64,000 bases of DNA from VRUE01 sp963837735 (GTDB lineage Bacteria > Actinomycetota > Thermoleophilia > Solirubrobacterales > 70-9). The notes beneath the pieces are model-generated. The model was not told where the DNA came from and did no database searches. It worked only from the letters and a program-made list of their open reading frames with translations. The stretch is taken from the NCBI GenBank assembly GCA_963837735.1, contig CAWIOM010000010.1:315518-379517 (forward strand). Reading direction: 5' to 3'. A program made the position numbers and the translations under genes. Below, piece by piece: positions 40,260-49,755 of this stretch. Numbering within the stretch: the stretch's first letter is position 1; the number at the start of each line of letters is the position of its first letter.

Positions 40260-41189
40260 ATGGCCGACCAGCCCAGCTCCGTCCGCATCCGCGAGGTCGG
40301 GCCTCGCGACGGCTTCCAGAACGAGCCGGAGACGATCGCGACCGCCGACAAGGTGCGGCTGATCGACATGCTCACGGGCACCGGCCTGCGGCGCATCGAG
40401 GTCACCTCGTTCGTGCGGCCGGACGTGATCCCCCAGCTCGCCGACGCTGAGCAGGTGCTGGCCTCCGTCGAGCGCCGCGACGGGGTCGCCCTCTCGGTCC
40501 TGATCCCCAACGAGCGCGGGCTCGAGCGGGCCCTGGAGAGTCGCGACCGCTTCGACGAGATCAGCGTCTTCCTCTCCGCCTCCGAGACCCACAACCGCAG
40601 GAACGTCAACCGCTCGATCGAGGAGTCGATGGCCGGCCTCGAGCGCACCCTGGCGACGGCATCCGCGGCCGGGCTGCGGTGCGAGGGCGTCATCGCCACG
40701 TCGTTCGGCTGCCCCTACGAGGGAAGGGTTCCGCCGCAGCGCGTCTTCGAGATCGCCGAGCGGCTGACGGCGGCCGGCTGCGCCGAGGTCGGCTTCGGCG
40801 ACACGACCGGGATGGCCAACCCGCGCCAGGTGCGCGAGTTCTTCGCCGCCGCCCGCGAGCGCCTCTCCGGCCCCGAGCTCACAGCCCACTTCCACAACAC
40901 CCGCGGCCAGGGCCTGGCCAACGTCCTCGCCGCGCTCGAGGAGGGCGTCGACTCCTTCGAGGCGAGCTTCGGCGAGCTCGGCGGCTGCCCGGTGCCGCCC
41001 GGCTCGACCGGCAACGTCTCCAGCGAGGACGTCGTCTCGATGCTGCACGAGATGGGCGTCGAGACGGGAATCGACCTGCCGCGCCTGATCGAGGCCTCGG
41101 GCGCCGCCCAGGAGGTGCTCGGCCGCCCGCTCGGCGCCCACGTGCTTCGCGCCGGCCCCGTCGACTGGCATCCGGACCGGTCCGAATAG
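40260..41189 (+). CDS. Hydroxymethylglutaryl-CoA lyase
   Basis: A 309-residue HMGL-like TIM-barrel enzyme splitting HMG-CoA to acetyl-CoA and acetoacetate in leucine degradation. REVGPRDGFQNEPE holds the metal/substrate Arg-Asp pair. VTSFVRPDVIPQLADAE, EGVIATSFGCPYEGRV, GFGDTTGMANP and TAHFHNTRGQGLANV (HxH metal ligands) are all present. GELGGCPVPPGSTGN carries the catalytic cysteine loop. With the carboxyltransferase immediately downstream and the acetoacetyl-CoA synthetase nearby, it fits a leucine/acetoacetate module. Confidence 0.9.
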   Translation: MADQPSSVRIREVGPRDGFQNEPETIATADKVRLIDMLTGTGLRRIEVTSFVRPDVIPQLADAEQVLASVERRDGVALSVLIPNERGLERALESRDRFDEISVFLSASETHNRRNVNRSIEESMAGLERTLATASAAGLRCEGVIATSFGCPYEGRVPPQRVFEIAERLTAAGCAEVGFGDTTGMANPRQVREFFAAARERLSGPELTAHFHNTRGQGLANVLAALEEGVDSFEASFGELGGCPVPPGSTGNVSSEDVVSMLHEMGVETGIDLPRLIEASGAAQEVLGRPLGAHVLRAGPVDWHPDRSE

Positions 41190-41221
41190 GCTGCCGCCGT
41201 GCCCGTCGAGGAGGCAGCCCG

Positions 41222-42743
41222 ATGACCGAGTTCCACGAGGCCCTGGACGCCGCGCTCGCCGGCGGCCCCCGGCGCCATCACGAGAAGACCGCCGAGCAGG
41301 GCAAGCTGCCCGTGCGCGAGCGGGTCGAGCGCCTCGTCGACGCGGGCTCCTTCGCCGAGGAGGGGCTGCTGGCCAACTGGAACGAGGAGGGGCTGGGCGC
41401 CGACGGCGTCGTCACCGGGATGGCGAGGATCGACGGCCGCCCGGTCGCCCTGATGGCCAACGACCCGACCGTGAAGGCCGGCTCCTGGGGGCCGAAGACG
41501 GTCGAGAAGATCCTCCGCATCCAGGAGCGGGCGCTCTCCCACCAGGTGCCGATGGTCTATCTGGTCGACTCGGCGGGGGCGCGGATCACCGACCAGGTGC
41601 AGATGTTCCCGGGGCGGCGCGGCGCCGGCCACATCTTCCACAACGAGGTGCGGCTCTCGGGCCAGGTCCCGCAGATCTGCCTGCTGTTCGGCCCGAGCGC
41701 CGCGGGCGGCGCCTACATCCCCGCCTTCTGCGACGTGGTGATCATGCGCGAGGGCAACGCCTCGATGTACCTGGGCTCGCCACGGATGGCGGAGATGGTG
41801 ATCGGCGAGACGGTGACCCTCGAGGAGATGGGCGGGGCGAAGATGCACACCGGCGTCTCCGGCTGCGGCCACTTCCTCGTCAAGAGCGACGAGGAGGCGA
41901 TCGACCTCGCCAAGCGCTACCTCTCCTACATGCCCGGCAACTGGCGCGAGGAGGCGCCCGCCGCCGCGCCTGCCGCGCCCGCCTCCTCCGAGCCGATCGC
42001 GGAGATCGTCCCCGCCGACGAGAACCGGCCCTTCGACATGCAGCTGCTGCTCGACTCGCTGCTCGACGCCGACAGCTTCCTGCCCGTCCACAAGCGCTGG
42101 GCGAAGGAGCTGATCGTCGGCTACGGGCGCCTCGACGGCCGCGCGATCGGCGTCGTCGCCAACCAGCCCAAGCACACCGGCGGCGTCCTCTTCGTCGACT
42201 CCGCCGACAAGGCGGCCCGCTTCATCCAGACCTGCAACGCCTTCAACCTGCCGCTGCTCTTCCTCGCCGACGTGCCGGGCTTCATGATCGGCACGGCGGT
42301 CGAGCGCCAGGGGATCATCCGCCACGGGGCGAAGATGATCAGCGCCGTCTCCGAAGCGACGGTGCCGAAGATCTCCGTCGTCGTCCGCAAGGCCTACGGC
42401 GCCGGGCTCTACGCGATGGCGGGCCCGGCCTTCGAGCCCGACTGCTGCATCGCCCTGCCCAGCGCCTCGATCGCCGTGATGGGGCCGCAGGCGGCCGTCA
42501 ACGCCGTCTTCTACAACCAGATCCAGGCGATCGAGGACGAGGCCGAGCGCGAGGCCTTCGTCGCCGCCAAGCGCGAGGAGTACGCGGCCGACATCGACAT
42601 CCTCCACCTCGCCTCGGAGATGGTCGTCGACGCGGTCGTCGAGCCGCGGCGACCTGCGCGGCGACCTGATCCGCCGCTTCGAGCTCGCGGCGCGCAAGGA
42701 CCGCTCCTTCGCCGAGCGCCGCAACCCCGTCACGCCGGCCTAG
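41222..42743 (+). CDS. Acyl-CoA carboxylase carboxyltransferase (beta) subunit, C-terminal frameshift
   Basis: Biotin-dependent carboxyltransferase of about 507 residues, moving CO2 from carboxybiotin to an acyl-CoA (propionyl-, methylcrotonyl- or similar). The N-terminal crotonase-like half has VYLVDSAGARITDQVQMFPG, LLFGPSAAGGAYIPAF and HTGVSGCGHFLVKSDEEAID. The C-terminal half has NQPKHTGGVLFVDSADKAAR, LLFLADVPGFMIGTAVERQG and KAYGAGLYAMAGPAF. A one-base shift near 42645 restores GDLRGDLIRRFELAARKDRS and the TAG at 42741. GAGGAGG lies upstream of ATG 41222. No biotin carboxylase gene is adjacent. The position after HMG-CoA lyase suggests methylcrotonyl-CoA, but propionyl-CoA is equally possible. 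Confidence 0.88.
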
Positions 42744-42777
42744 CGGGCGCCCGGCGCCGCAAATAGGCTGGATCGCC

Positions 42778-43527
42778 GTGGAGCCCGGCGCAGCGATCGA
42801 CGTCACCGACCTCAGGGTGAGCCGCGGCGGCCGGACGGTGCTGCCGGGGATCTCCTTCCAGGTCCCGGCCGGCCGGATCACCGGCCTGCTCGGGCCGAGC
42901 GGCTGCGGCAAGTCGACGCTGATGCGGGCGATCGTCGGCGTCCAGGTCGTCGAGTCCGGCCGGGTCGAGGTGCTCGGCGAGGCCGCGGGGACGGCGGCGC
43001 TGCGCTCCCGGGTCGGCTACGTGACCCAGGCGCCGTCGGTCTACGGGGACCTCAGCGTCGCCGAGAACCTCGAGTTCTTCGCCCGCATCCTCGACGCGCC
43101 CGCATCCCGGGTCGATGAGGTCGTCGAGACAGTCTCGCTCGGCGAGCACGTCGACCGCGAGGCGGCCAACCTCTCCGGGGGGCAGCGCTCGCGGGTCTCG
43201 CTGGCGACGGCGCTGCTCGGCGAGCCCGACGTGCTCGTCCTCGACGAGCCGACGGTCGGGCTCGACCCGGTTCTGCGCCGCGAGCTCTGGCAGACCTTCG
43301 CCGCCCTCGCCGCCGGCGGCAGGACGCTGCTCGTCTCCAGCCACGTCATGGACGAGGCCGAGCACTGCGACGAGCTGTTGCTGATGCGCGACGGCGAGCT
43401 GCTCGCGACGGAGACCCCGGACGGGCTCCGCGCGCGGACCGGCAGGCGGTCGATGGACGACGCCTTCCTCGCCCTGATCGAGGCGGCGTCGGGGCCGGGG
43501 CCGGGCGTCGGAGGAGGGGAGGGATGA
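42778..43527 (+). CDS. ABC transporter ATP-binding protein (ABC-2/DrrA type)
   Basis: A 249-residue nucleotide-binding subunit of a two-gene exporter. Walker A is GLLGPSGCGKSTLMRA, the Q-loop is VGYVTQAPSVYGDL, the signature is NLSGGQRSRVSLA, and Walker B is PDVLVLDEPTVGLDP, followed by the switch histidine in LVSSHVMDEAEH. GTG 42778 is the start. Its stop overlaps the permease start (ATGA at 43524-43527). The substrate is unknown; DrrAB-type exporters move drugs, lipids or polysaccharide. Confidence 0.92.
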   Translation: MEPGAAIDVTDLRVSRGGRTVLPGISFQVPAGRITGLLGPSGCGKSTLMRAIVGVQVVESGRVEVLGEAAGTAALRSRVGYVTQAPSVYGDLSVAENLEFFARILDAPASRVDEVVETVSLGEHVDREAANLSGGQRSRVSLATALLGEPDVLVLDEPTVGLDPVLRRELWQTFAALAAGGRTLLVSSHVMDEAEHCDELLLMRDGELLATETPDGLRARTGRRSMDDAFLALIEAASGPGPGVGGGEG

Positions 43528-44261
43528 GCGCCCGCGTCACCTCGGCGGTGGCGGTCCGCGTCCTGCGGCAGCTGCGCCGCGACCCGCGCACGATCGCCCT
43601 GCTGCTCGTCGTGCCTCCGGCCCTGCTGACGATCCTCAAATACGCCTTCGAGGAGAACCCGCAGGCCTTCCAGCAGATCGGCGGGCCGCTGGTCGGCCTC
43701 TTCCCCTTCATCACGATGTTCCTCGTCACCTCGATCACGATGCTGCGCGAGCGGACGACCGGGACCCTGGAGCGGCTGATGACGATGCCGCTGGCGAAGC
43801 TCGACCTGCTGCTCGGCTACGCGATCGCCTTCGCCGCCGTCGCCGCGGCGCAGGCGGCGATCACCGCCGTGATCGCCTTCGGCCCACTCGACCTGCAGAC
43901 CGCGGGCCCGGCGGTGCTGGTCGGCGCTCTGGCGATTGCCAACGCGCTGCTCGGCATGGCGCTCGGGCTGCTGGTCAGCGCCTTCGCCCGGACCGAGTTC
44001 CAGGCGGTTCAGTTCATGCCCGCCTTCGTCTTTCCCCAGCTCCTGCTCTGCGGCCTCTTCGTCCCCCGCGACGAGATGGCGCCGCTGCTCGAATGGGTCT
44101 CCTACGCCCTGCCGCTCACCTACGCCTTCGAGGCGTTGCAGCGGGTGACGGTCGACGGCAGCCTCGGCACCACCGGTGCGGTCGACGTGGCGATCACGGT
44201 CGGCGCCACCGTGGCGGCGCTCGTCCTCGGCGCCCTGACGCTGCGCCGCCGCACTCCCTAG
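43524..44261 (+). CDS. ABC-2 type transporter permease
   Basis: A 245-residue membrane subunit with six hydrophobic segments and the ABC-2 pattern: RTIALLLVVPPALLTILKYA, MLRERTTGTLERLMTMPLAK (the coupling region after helix 2) and FVFPQLLLCGLFVPRDEMAP before helix 5/6. It is coupled to its ATPase and makes the membrane half of the exporter. The final TAG shares a CTAG with the convergent acetoacetyl-CoA synthetase gene. Confidence 0.9.
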   Translation: MSARVTSAVAVRVLRQLRRDPRTIALLLVVPPALLTILKYAFEENPQAFQQIGGPLVGLFPFITMFLVTSITMLRERTTGTLERLMTMPLAKLDLLLGYAIAFAAVAAAQAAITAVIAFGPLDLQTAGPAVLVGALAIANALLGMALGLLVSAFARTEFQAVQFMPAFVFPQLLLCGLFVPRDEMAPLLEWVSYALPLTYAFEALQRVTVDGSLGTTGAVDVAITVGATVAALVLGALTLRRRTP

Positions 44262-46244
44262 GCGCCGGCGTCGAGCTTCTCCGCCATCTCGACGAAGTAG
44301 TCGAGGGACGCGGGGTTGGCCAGCGAGTCGCGGCTCGCCGCCCGCTCGGCGGGCGGTGCCCATCAGGATCCGCTTGACCGGTACCTCGAGCACCTTGCCG
44401 CTGAGGGTGCGGGGGACCTCGGCGATCTGGAAGACCTCGTCGGGGACGTGGCGCGGGGAGCAGCGCTCGCGCACGCGGCGGGCGACCTCGCGGCGCAGGC
44501 CGTCGTCGAGCGCGGCCCCCTCGCGGAGGACGACGAAGAGCGGCATCCAGCCCTCGGTTCCCGGGCGGGGCACGTCGACGACGAGGGCGTCGAGGATCTC
44601 GTCGATCCCGAGCACGGCGCGGTAGATCTCGCTGGTCCCCATCCGCACCCCGGAGCGGTTGATGGTCGAGTCCGAGCGCCCGTAGATGACCGCCGTGCCG
44701 CGCTCGGTGATCTCGATCCAGTCGCCGTGGCGCCAGAAGCCCGGGTACTGCTCGAAGTAGCTGGCCCGGTAGCGGCTGCCGTCGGCGTCGCCCCAGAAGA
44801 AGATCGGCATCGAGGGCATCGGCTCGGTGACGACGAGCTCGCCGACCTCGCCGACGACCGCCCTGCCATCCTCGTCCCAGGCCTCGACCGAGGCGCCCAG
44901 CGCCCTGCCCTGGAGCTCGCCGCGGTAGACCGGCAGCAGCGCGACGCCGCCGACGAAGGCCGTGCAGAGATCGGTGCCGCCGCTGGTCGAGAACAGCCAG
45001 GTGTCGGAGCCGATGTGCTCGTAGATCCAGTCGAATCCCTCGGGCGCCAGCGGGCTGCCGGTCGAGCCGACCGCCTTCAGGCGGCTCAGGTCGCGGCCGG
45101 AGCCGGGCTCGACGCCGTCCTTCATGCAGGCGGCGATGTAGGAGGCGCTGGTCCCGAACATCGTCACCCCGGCGCGCTCGGCCAGGTCCCAGAGGACGCC
45201 CATGTCGGGGTGCCCGGGGCTGCCGTCATAGAGCACGATCGCGGCCCGCGTCAGCAGCCCGGAGACGAGGAAGTTCCACATCATCCAGCCGGTGGTCGTG
45301 AACCAGAAGAGGCGGTCGCCGGGATGGGCGTCGACGTGAAGGTGGAGCTTCTTCAGGTGCTCGAGGAGGATGCCGCCCTGGCCCTGGACGATCGCCTTCG
45401 GCAGCCCGGTCGTGCCCGAGGAGTAGAGGATCCAGAGCGGGTGGTCGAAGGGAACGCGCTCGAAGGCCGGCTCGGCCCCCTCGCCGGCGGCAAGCAGCTC
45501 GTCCCAGCGGATCGTCTCGCGCAGGCCCGAGAGATCGGGGTCGGGCTCGAGGTAGGGAAGGACGACGGTGCGCTCGAGGCTCGGCATCGCCTCCTGCAGC
45601 TCCGCCAGCACCTCGCGCCGGTCGAAGCGCTTGCCGCCGTAGCCGTAGCCGTCGACCGCGAAGAGCACCCGGGGCTCGATCTGGGCGAAGCGGTCGATGA
45701 CGCTGGCCGGGCCGAAGTCGGGAGAGCAGCTCGACCAGACCGCGCCGATGCTGGCCGTGGCAAGGAAGGCGACGATCGCCTCGGGGATGTTCGGCATGTA
45801 GGCGGCGACCCGGTCGCCGGGGCCGACCCCGAGGCCGCGCAGGCCGGCGGCCAGCGCGGCGACCTGGGTGCGGAGCTCGCCCCAGCGGAGCTCGCCGAGC
45901 TCGCGCAGCTCGGAGGAGTGGAGGATCGCGACCTCGGCGTCGTCCTTGCCGGCGAAGACGTGCTCGGCGTAGTTGAGCCTGGTGCCCGGGAACCACTCGG
46001 CGCCGGGCATCTCCCGGCTCGCCAGCGCCGGCCCCGGCTCGCCGTCGGCCCGTACCCCGAAGAAGTCCCAGATCGAGGACCAGAAGCCGTCGAGGTCGCC
46101 GACCGACCAGCTCCAGAGCTCGTCGTAGGAGGCGAATCGGAGGCCGCGCTCGCGCTCGAGCCAGCCCATGAACTCCCTCAGTCGCGACGCCTCGATCAGC
46201 TCGGCGGACGGCTGCCAGAGCTTTTCGGGCCCGGCCGCTGTCAC
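44258..46244 (-). CDS. Acetoacetyl-CoA synthetase, C-terminal frameshift
   Basis: A roughly 660-residue ANL-superfamily ligase activating acetoacetate to acetoacetyl-CoA with ATP. The N-terminus FMGWLERERGLRFASYDELW and FPGTRLNYAEHVFAG is specific for this branch. The AMP-binding signature is LWILYSSGTTGLPKAIVQGQ, with FWFTTTGWMMWN, and the hinge is GRSDSTINRSGVRMG. The C-terminal Lys motif is RTLSGKVLEVPVKRI. A shift near 44350 restores NPASLDYFVEMAEKLDAGA and TAG. GTG 46244 overlaps the stop of the MBL gene upstream (GTGA). Coupling with HMG-CoA lyase 3 kb away suggests acetoacetate use or ketone-body assimilation. Confidence 0.9.
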
Positions 46245-47089
46245 TCGGCGGCGGCGACCGCTTGGGCCGGCGCCTGCTCGCGCTCGAGCTCCACCGGGTC
46301 GTGGGCGCAGATCATCGTGACCTCGTCCCCGTGGCGCGAAGCCAGCTCGCGCAGCCTTTCGAGGTTTGCCTGGCGGGCCGCGTTGTCGCTCGCCATCACC
46401 CTCTGGAACACGCTCAGAATCGGCGGGCAGCTCGGCGGCGTGGCGAGCTGGCCGTGGTTGAAGTAGGCGTCGCCGCAGTGCAGCAGCCAGCCCTCCGGGG
46501 TCCTGACGGCGACGCCCGTGTGGCCGCGGGAGTGGCCGATCAGGGGGATCAGCAGCACCTCGACGTCGAGCCCGGGGATGATCCGGATGCCTTCGAAGCC
46601 GAGCCAGTCGTCGCCACCGCCGGGCGCGTGCCTGACCCAGCTCGGGTGGTGGGTCCAGTGGGCGCCGCCGATGTAGCGCAGCCGCTCGTCGAGCTTCGGG
46701 TTGAGGGCCGCATCGAGCTCGGGCGCCAGCACGTGGATCTCGGCGTCGGGGAAGTCGGGCAGGCCGCCGGCGTGGTCGAGGTCGAGGTGGGTGACCGCGA
46801 TGTGGCGGACGTCGGAGGCCGAGAAGCCGAGCTCCTCGATCTGCTTGAGGGCGGTGGTCTCGGCCCGTGGCCGCGGCGCCATCAGGGCGCGGAAGCCGGC
46901 GCCGAGCTGGCCGGGGTTGCGCGCGTCCTCGATGCCGAAGCCGGTGTCGATCAGGACAAGGCCGTCGCCCGACTCGACCACCAGGCAGTGGCAGATGGAG
47001 AGGCCGCGCTCGAAGAGCCCGCCTTCGCCATTGACCAGCCGCCTGCCGTGAGGGCAGAGCGACCCGCAGTTGAGGTGGTGGACTTTCAC
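46241..47089 (-). CDS. MBL-fold metallohydrolase (AiiA/AttM lactonase-like)
   Basis: A 282-residue metallo-beta-lactamase-fold hydrolase. The metal motif VTHLDLDHAGGL (HxDxDH variant of HxHxDH) sits after LVLIDTGFGIED. Further ligands are likely in LIGHSRGHTGVAV and LLHCGDAYFNHG, with ICAHDPVE at the end. This branch includes N-acyl-homoserine-lactone lactonases and other hydrolases, and the substrate cannot be fixed. Its stop overlaps the start of the acetoacetyl-CoA synthetase gene, so an acyl-CoA or lactone substrate in the same pathway is plausible. Confidence 0.85.
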   Translation of the reverse strand: MKVHHLNCGSLCPHGRRLVNGEGGLFERGLSICHCLVVESGDGLVLIDTGFGIEDARNPGQLGAGFRALMAPRPRAETTALKQIEELGFSASDVRHIAVTHLDLDHAGGLPDFPDAEIHVLAPELDAALNPKLDERLRYIGGAHWTHHPSWVRHAPGGGDDWLGFEGIRIIPGLDVEVLLIPLIGHSRGHTGVAVRTPEGWLLHCGDAYFNHGQLATPPSCPPILSVFQRVMASDNAARQANLERLRELASRHGDEVTMICAHDPVELEREQAPAQAVAAAE

Positions 47090-47141
47090 CGCGGCGGAGT
47101 CTAATGCGAGGCCCCGGAGCGCGGTCTATCGTTGGCGCCGC

Positions 47142-47225
47142 GCCGGAGTGGCGGAATTGGCATACGCGATCGGCTCAAAATCGATTGCCCTCACGGGCTT
47201 GTGGGTTCGAGTCCCACCTCCGGCA
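47142..47225 (+). tRNA. tRNA-Leu (anticodon CAA)
   Basis: A class II tRNA of 84 bases. The acceptor stem GCCGGAG pairs with CTCCGGC, with discriminator A. The D-arm is GCGGAATTGGCATACGC. Anticodon stem ATCGG/TCGAT encloses CTCAAAA, giving anticodon CAA. The long variable arm TGCCCTCACGGGCT is typical for leucine. The T-arm GTGGG-TTCGAGT-CCCAC is perfect. No CCA is encoded. Confidence 0.96.
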
Positions 47226-47260
47226 TCGCGACGCAGGCGGGTATCACGGCAGAGGGCCGC

Positions 47261-47803
47261 TCAGGCGGGCTGCGGGGCGCCGTTCTCGGGCGGGGCGCCG
47301 GCGCCGTAGTCTTCGCCCGAGCCGATCGGGCGCTCCTCCTCGACGTGCCACTCCTGGTTGAAGCCGTAGAGGGCGGCGGCGATCAGGACGATCTGCAGGA
47401 GGGCGAGGACGACGACGAGGAGGCCGATCAGGGTCACCGGCAGCAGCCCTTCTTCGAAGCCCGACTTGTCGCGGGCGAACCAGCTGTCGGCGCCGACGGC
47501 GCAGAGGATCGCGAGGATCATCGAGAGCGCGGCGGCGACGGGCAGGATGCCGCGGTTCCAGCGCGCGACGAGAAATGCGAAGAATCCGTAGAGCAGCCCG
47601 TAGATCAGGGTGACGACCGCCATCCCCGTTCCGCCCGAGATCAGCGAGAAGCCGGAGATCGCGACGATCACCGCGATGATCGAGGTCGCGGCGAGCAGGA
47701 AGACGAGCACGATTTTCGTCGTCGCCGACTCGGCTTTCTCCCGATTTGGGCGCCAGAGCTCGTATCCCGGCCTTACCTCTCCCACGCTCACGCCGACGAT
47801 CAT
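47261..47803 (-). CDS. Four-TM membrane protein of unknown function between two tRNA-Leu genes
   Basis: A 180-residue membrane protein with four hydrophobic segments (IVLVFLLAATSIIAVIVAIS, TLIYGLLYGFFAFLVA, ILPVAAALSMILAILCAV and LIGLLVVVLALLQIVLIAAA) and a charged, Pro/Gly-rich C-terminal tail. Both termini are predicted to be cytoplasmic. No family signature is recognised. The gene lies antisense between two tRNA-Leu genes with 35 and 61 base gaps. Confidence 0.7.
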   Translation of the reverse strand: MIVGVSVGEVRPGYELWRPNREKAESATTKIVLVFLLAATSIIAVIVAISGFSLISGGTGMAVVTLIYGLLYGFFAFLVARWNRGILPVAAALSMILAILCAVGADSWFARDKSGFEEGLLPVTLIGLLVVVLALLQIVLIAAALYGFNQEWHVEEERPIGSGEDYGAGAPPENGAPQPA

Positions 47804-47864
47804 AGAATCTAGAAGCGACGACGCGGCATTTTCGGCGCGTTAAGGCCTCGACAGGGGCTCGCAC

Positions 47865-47948
47865 GCGGGCGTGGCGGAATTGGCATACGCGCCAGGTTTA
47901 GGTCCTGGTGGGCTTCGGCCCGTGGGGGTTCAAATCCCTCCGCCCGCA
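47865..47948 (+). tRNA. tRNA-Leu (anticodon UAG)
   Basis: An 84-base class II tRNA. Acceptor stem GCGGGCG/CGCCCGC with discriminator A. The D-arm GCGGAATTGGCATACGC is identical to that of the tRNA-Leu(CAA) upstream. Anticodon stem CCAGG/CCTGG encloses TTTAGGT (anticodon TAG). The variable arm is long and leucine-like. T-arm is GGGGG-TTCAAAT-CCCTC. No CCA is encoded. Confidence 0.96.
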
Positions 47949-48010
47949 TCGATGAAAGCCTCCGCATGGCGAGACTCATGCGGACAGCGGGAGGGCGGGT
48001 TCCACTGTCA

Positions 48011-48046
48011 GGCCCATGGGTCCGTATGGGCCCATGGGTCCGTATT
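48011..48046. repeat. Tandem 18-bp repeat containing a palindrome
   Basis: GGCCCATGGGTCCGTATG occurs twice in tandem (the second copy ends in T instead of G). Each unit contains the near-palindrome GGCCCATGGGTCC. It lies in the 147-base gap between tRNA-Leu(UAG) and the GT2 gene, about 50 bases before the latter's ATG, where an operator or transcript hairpin could act. Confidence 0.6.
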
Positions 48047-48095
48047 TGCCCTCGAGGTGTAGATCTCCGCGCTCTGGTCGATACATCTCGAGACC

Positions 48096-49521
48096 ATGGC
48101 CACGATCGAGACCGACCCGAGACCGACCGCCCCGCGGCGGCGCGAGCCCGGGACGGGCTCCGTCGGTGCCGGCGAACAGCCGGTTCTGGTCAAGGACCTC
48201 GAGCGGACCCCGCGCGAGCGCCGCCGCATCTACGTCGCCCTGCATCTGAAGCTGTTCTTCGTGATCGGGATCGGCCTCGCCTGGGCCGGCTTTTCCCTCT
48301 GGCTCTCACTTCCGTGGATCGACGACCCTGGGCCAATCGATCACCATGCCCCTCGCGATCGCCGTGATCCTCGGCATCGCGATCATCCCCGGCTACCTCA
48401 ACGCCAACCTGATCGCCTCGCTGCTGCTCGACCGCCCACCCCCACTGCGCTTTGACCTCGCCTTTCCCGAAGCCACCGTGGTGATCGCCTGCTTCAACGA
48501 GGAGGAGGCGATCGAGGAAACCCTCGACTTCGTGGTCGCCCAGGACTATCCCGGCAGACTCCGGATCCTGATCGCCGACGACGGCTCCACCGATCGCACA
48601 GTCGAGCTGGCCCGCGCGCGTGCTGCGACGAACCCCGACATCGCGGTCCTCGCCTTCCCCCACGGTGGCAAGGCGCAGACGCTGACCGCAGCGCTGAAGC
48701 GGGTGCGAACCCCACTGATGGCGACCGTCGATGCCGACACGCTGCTGATGCCCTCGGCTCTCCAACGCGTGGTCGCCCGGCTGTTGATCTCCCCGCCGGA
48801 CACGGTCGCGGTCGCCGGCGCGGTTTTCGTCCGCAACTCTCGCCGGAACTTCATCACCCGCGCTCAGGAGTGGGACTACTTTCTCGGCATCGCCTCGGTC
48901 AAGCGCCAGCAGGGCCTTTTCCAGGGAACGATGGTCGCACAGGGAGCCTTCAGCGTTTATCGCACGGCAGCGCTGCTGCAGGTGAACGGCTGGCCGGACC
49001 GCATCGGCGAGGACATCGTGCTCACCTGGGCGATGATGCGCGAGGGGGGCAGGGTCGGCTACGAGCGCACCGCGATCGCCTTCACCAGCGCACCGGAAGA
49101 CGCCCGGGCATTCGCCCGCCAACGACGGCGCTGGGCGCGCGGGATGATCGAGGGGCTGCGCGAGCACGGCGGCGCTCTTCTGGCCGGAGGTCGGTCCAAC
49201 GTCCATGCGGTACTCGTCAACTTCGTTTTTCCCTACGTGGACGTCGTCTTCTCAATCGCCTTCCCGATCGGGATCGTCCTGGCCCTGTTTGGCAACTTCG
49301 CGATCGTCGGACCGATGACGCTCGCCGTTCTACCCCTGAACGTGGCGCTCTCGATGATCATGTTCCACCTCAGCAAGCAGTCCTTCGACGAGGTCGGCCT
49401 CAAGGTCCGCCAGAACCGGCTCGGCTACCTCGGCTACCTCTTCACCTACCAGCTCTTCATGTCGCCCGTCTCGGTGGCCGGCTACGCGCAGGAGCTATTC
49501 GGCGCCGCACGCCGCTGGTGA
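48096..49521 (+). CDS. Processive GT2 glycosyltransferase (BcsA/PgaC-like), one frameshift
   Basis: Membrane-embedded glycosyltransferase that polymerises and probably extrudes a polysaccharide. An N-terminal cytoplasmic tail and helix (LKLFFVIGIGLAWAGFSLWL) are followed by a shift near 48330 and a second helix (PLAIAVILGIAIIPGYLNAN). Catalytic residues are visible in LIADDGSTDRT, MATVDADTL (DxD), RIGEDIVLTWAM (the acid base ED) and RQRRRWARGM (QxxRW). Four more hydrophobic segments follow. This fits the cellulose synthase/PgaC family. ATG 48096 is the start. The sugar specificity is unknown, and it is far from the main polysaccharide locus. Confidence 0.85.
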
Positions 49522-49613
49522 GGAGGGAGCGCCTCGGCTCACGAGGCGGCCTGCCGGCACTGGACGGCAGGCGCCCGAGGCGCTTCCCGTCCGGCTAGCA
49601 TCCCCGACCTCGG

Positions 49614-49687
49614 GGGGCAGTGGCCCAACTGGCTAAGGCACCGGTCTCCAAAACCGGCGATTCCAGGTTCGAGTCCTGGCTGCCCCG
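49614..49687 (+). tRNA. tRNA-Trp (anticodon CCA)
   Basis: A 74-base tRNA. Acceptor stem GGGGCAG/CTGCCCC with discriminator G. D-arm is GCCCAACTGGCTAAGGC. Anticodon stem CCGGT/ACCGG encloses CTCCAAA, anticodon CCA. T-arm is CCAGG-TTCGAGT-CCTGG. No CCA end is encoded. Confidence 0.95.
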
Positions 49688-49755
49688 CTTTGATCCGGCG
49701 GGATCGCGAGTTCTCCACGTCGCAGCTATCCCGGTGGTCTACGGATGCCGCGGAA

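Noticed and set aside
44316..46466. 716-codon plus-strand open frame
   Set aside because: Antisense shadow of acetoacetyl-CoA synthetase.
47142..47948. Two tRNA-Leu genes with identical D-arms considered as attachment sites of an integrated element
   Set aside because: The single gene between them has native codon use, no integrase is present, and the D-arm identity is expected between leucine isoacceptors.
48016..48249. Small frames across the tandem repeat beginning MGPYGPMGPY
   Set aside because: Produced by the repeat itself and running out of frame into the GT2 gene; no coding bias.
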